NCBI GenBank assembly: GCA_018715855.1
Contig: DVKW01000135.1
Location: 1-6,433 of the forward strand
Direction of reading: 5' to 3'
DNA length: 6,433 nucleotides
Source: Candidatus Galligastranaerophilus intestinigallinarum
GTDB taxonomy: Bacteria > Cyanobacteriota > Vampirovibrionia > Gastranaerophilales > Gastranaerophilaceae
The position numbers and the translations under genes are program-made. Below the pieces are notes generated by a model that saw nothing but the letters and a program-made list of their open reading frames with translations, was not told the DNA's origin and made no database searches. Below are positions 4,978 through 6,433 of this stretch, one piece after another. The stretch's first letter is position 1. Each line of letters begins with the position of its first letter.

Positions 4978-6433
4978 TTATCCGGCAAGCGCCGCCTCCT
5001 TTTCCGGTTCTTTTTGAAGCTTAACGCCGCTTATTTTTGTAACGCCTTTGTCTTTTTGAGTAACGCCAATCATTCTGTCTGCCGATTCAATCATCTGCGA
5101 CCTTTGGCTGATTACTATAAATTGTGTGTCTTTAGATTGGTTTGAAATCATTTTTGCAATACGTTCAACATTAAACCCGTCAAGAGCCGCATCAACTTCA
5201 TCAAGCGCATAAAAAGGCGCAGGAAGATATCTTTGAGCGGCAAAAACCAAAGAAAGCGCCATCAGGGTTTTTTCACCGCCGCTCATGCCGGCTAACTTTT
5301 GATTTTTCTTATTTTTCTGCTGCCCTTCAATTGTTAAACCACCCAAGAAAGGATTATCAGGATTTTCTAAAATAAGCCTTCCCGTGCCGTCGGTTAAATT
5401 GGCAAATATATCCATAAAATGGTTATTTACTGCATTAAAAGTATTTAGGAAGGTTTCTTTTTTCAGGTTTTCATAGCCTGTCATTCTGTTTTGAATTTCT
5501 TGTTTTTCTTTTTCCAATGTATCAAGTTTTTCTTTAAGCTCGTTTTGCTTTGAAATAACTTCATCATAAGCTTCAATTGCCCTCATATTAACAAGGCCCA
5601 ATTCATCCATTTTCTTTTGAAGTTTTTGAATTTTGGATGTAATGTCATCCACAGACATTTCAGTCGGTTGAATTGAATTTATATCAACCCCTTTTTCTTT
5701 TAATTCTTCGTGGGTTTCTTTAAATTGAGGTTCAATTTCATTTCTTCTGGCTTTTGAAGATTCAATTTGTTCTGTTATTCTTTCAATTTCATTTTGAATT
5801 AAGTTTCTGTTGTTTTGGAATTTCAAAAGGTCATCTTGAATATTTTGTCTTAAGTTTTGAAGTTCAATTAAATTTTTGCCAAGTTCAATTATTTGAGCTT
5901 CAAGAGCTGCTAAATCTTTTTCTAAAAGCTTAATTTCAGCTTCAAATTTTTCTTTATCGGCTTTTAAGTTAATGTTATCCTGCTGTAATTTATTAATATC
6001 AATTTCTTTTTGTTCAATCATTTTTTCATAGAAAATGATGTTTTGATCATCTCTTAAAATTTCGTTTTCAACATTTAAAATGTTTTTTTCCGTTTGTTTA
6101 ATTTCATCTTCAGCGCCTTTTGTAAGGTCTTTAAGCTTGTTTAATTCGCCTTCGTCTATAAATTTTTCAACTTCTTTAATTTCATCAGTTAATTTTGAAA
6201 TTTTATCTAAAATATTAACGTGTTTTTCTTCAAGCTTATCTAATTTTGAGTTAAGCGCCTTAATTTCAGGTTCAACTTCCGCAATTTTTTTGTTCAAATT
6301 GTCTAAAACTTCATTAGATTTTAAATTTGTTTGAACTAAAGCGTTAAGTTCAATTTTTGCGCCGTTATATGAATTTGAAGCGTTTGAAAAATCGTTTCTG
6401 ATTTTATCAAGTCTTGATTCAAGCTCATCTTTT
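4978..6433 (-). CDS. smc: Chromosome segregation protein SMC, C-terminal part (5' end outside window)
   Basis: This is the C-terminal coiled-coil arm and ATPase half-head of the bacterial condensin ATPase, which compacts and helps segregate the chromosome in complex with ScpA and ScpB. The frame stays open to the window edge. A TTG at 6297 could pass for a start but is an internal leucine, with 45 more open codons before it. In the 485 visible residues, about 1-275 are charged heptad-like coiled coil. An LGLVN segment at 278-282 marks the return to the head (usually LGPVN). The ABC signature MSGGEK is at 383-388 and Walker B with its catalytic Glu (FYALDEVDAALD) at about 407-418. The H-loop position reads ISQR, with Gln443 in place of the His found in many bacterial SMCs. 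Walker A and the hinge must lie upstream: the length matches the usual distance from just after the hinge to the C-terminus. The scpA start follows the stop by three bases. Identification is secure. Confidence 0.97.
   Translation of the reverse strand, partial: KDELESRLDKIRNDFSNASNSYNGAKIELNALVQTNLKSNEVLDNLNKKIAEVEPEIKALNSKLDKLEEKHVNILDKISKLTDEIKEVEKFIDEGELNKLKDLTKGAEDEIKQTEKNILNVENEILRDDQNIIFYEKMIEQKEIDINKLQQDNINLKADKEKFEAEIKLLEKDLAALEAQIIELGKNLIELQNLRQNIQDDLLKFQNNRNLIQNEIERITEQIESSKARRNEIEPQFKETHEELKEKGVDINSIQPTEMSVDDITSKIQKLQKKMDELGLVNMRAIEAYDEVISKQNELKEKLDTLEKEKQEIQNRMTGYENLKKETFLNTFNAVNNHFMDIFANLTDGTGRLILENPDNPFLGGLTIEGQQKNKKNQKLAGMSGGEKTLMALSLVFAAQRYLPAPFYALDEVDAALDGFNVERIAKMISNQSKDTQFIVISQRSQMIESADRMIGVTQKDKGVTKISGVKLQKEPEKEAALAG
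4995..5001 (-). promoter_or_regulatory. Strong Shine-Dalgarno-like AAGGAGG inside the end of smc
   Basis: A full-strength AAGGAGG lies in the last codons of smc, 20 bases before the scpA ATG. That is too far for ordinary initiation. The TTG that sits closer runs into a stop after five codons, so it is not an alternative scpA start. The motif may hold terminating ribosomes near the scpA start and so support reinitiation, or it may simply reflect the Lys-Glu codons of smc. Functional role is inferred and weak. Confidence 0.3.

Noticed and set aside
4924..5145. 73-residue plus-strand reading frame across the smc-scpA junction
   Set aside because: It is antisense to two conserved genes, with no family resemblance; treated as a shadow.
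6295..6297. TTG as a start codon for a 439-residue SMC-like protein
   Set aside because: The frame is open for 45 further codons to the window edge with the same coiled-coil composition, so this is an internal leucine of a truncated-by-window smc.
6080..6334. 84-residue plus-strand reading frame with many Ser, Phe and Leu
   Set aside because: It is the reverse of the Lys/Glu-rich SMC coiled coil, which naturally gives Phe/Ser/Leu-rich antisense frames that mimic a hydrophobic protein.

Overview
The window is a compact, AT-rich stretch of bacterial chromosome in which every convincing gene lies on the minus strand, so it reads from the high-coordinate end downward: smc (3' part, cut by the window edge), scpA, scpB, a 63-residue unknown, murE, murA and a 111-residue unknown. 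Stops are TAA, TGA and TAG, all consistent with the standard bacterial code. No RNA gene, insertion sequence, CRISPR array, origin or phage-like feature was seen, and no gap exceeds 85 bases.

The organism is most likely a non-photosynthetic relative of Cyanobacteria of the Melainabacteria/Vampirovibrionia type (for example the gut Gastranaerophilales). This is inferred, not proven. From recalled family sequences, ScpA, ScpB and the SMC head look cyanobacterial-type rather than Firmicutes/Proteobacteria-type: 'IDPWNIDI' and 'GRAFLFASILL' in ScpA, 'LRSNAYEHIQELIEKGL' and 'GRSY' in ScpB, and a non-histidine H-loop with 'QMIESADRMIGVTQ' in SMC. AT-rich codon use also fits. MurE carries the DNPR signature of meso-diaminopimelate-adding enzymes, so the wall should be of the Gram-negative DAP type.

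Positions 6433-3560 hold the complete SMC-ScpA-ScpB condensin module except for the N-terminal half of SMC. The three genes are packed tightly: smc and scpA are three bases apart and in the same frame, while scpA and scpB overlap by four bases. Positions 3559-3239 hold two short spacers around a small acidic open reading frame with a good ribosome-binding site. The first spacer contains a striking A/T tract. The second carries the best promoter candidate in the window, just ahead of murE.

Positions 3238-18 hold murE (third amino acid addition to the peptidoglycan stem) and murA (first committed step of peptidoglycan precursor synthesis), followed one base later by a gene for a small protein made of two related halves. 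The window therefore joins chromosome compaction and segregation to cytoplasmic peptidoglycan precursor synthesis, with two unrecognised small proteins. Those two proteins are the least explained content here. The rest looks like an ordinary housekeeping locus, and I do not see a novel defence or mobile system.
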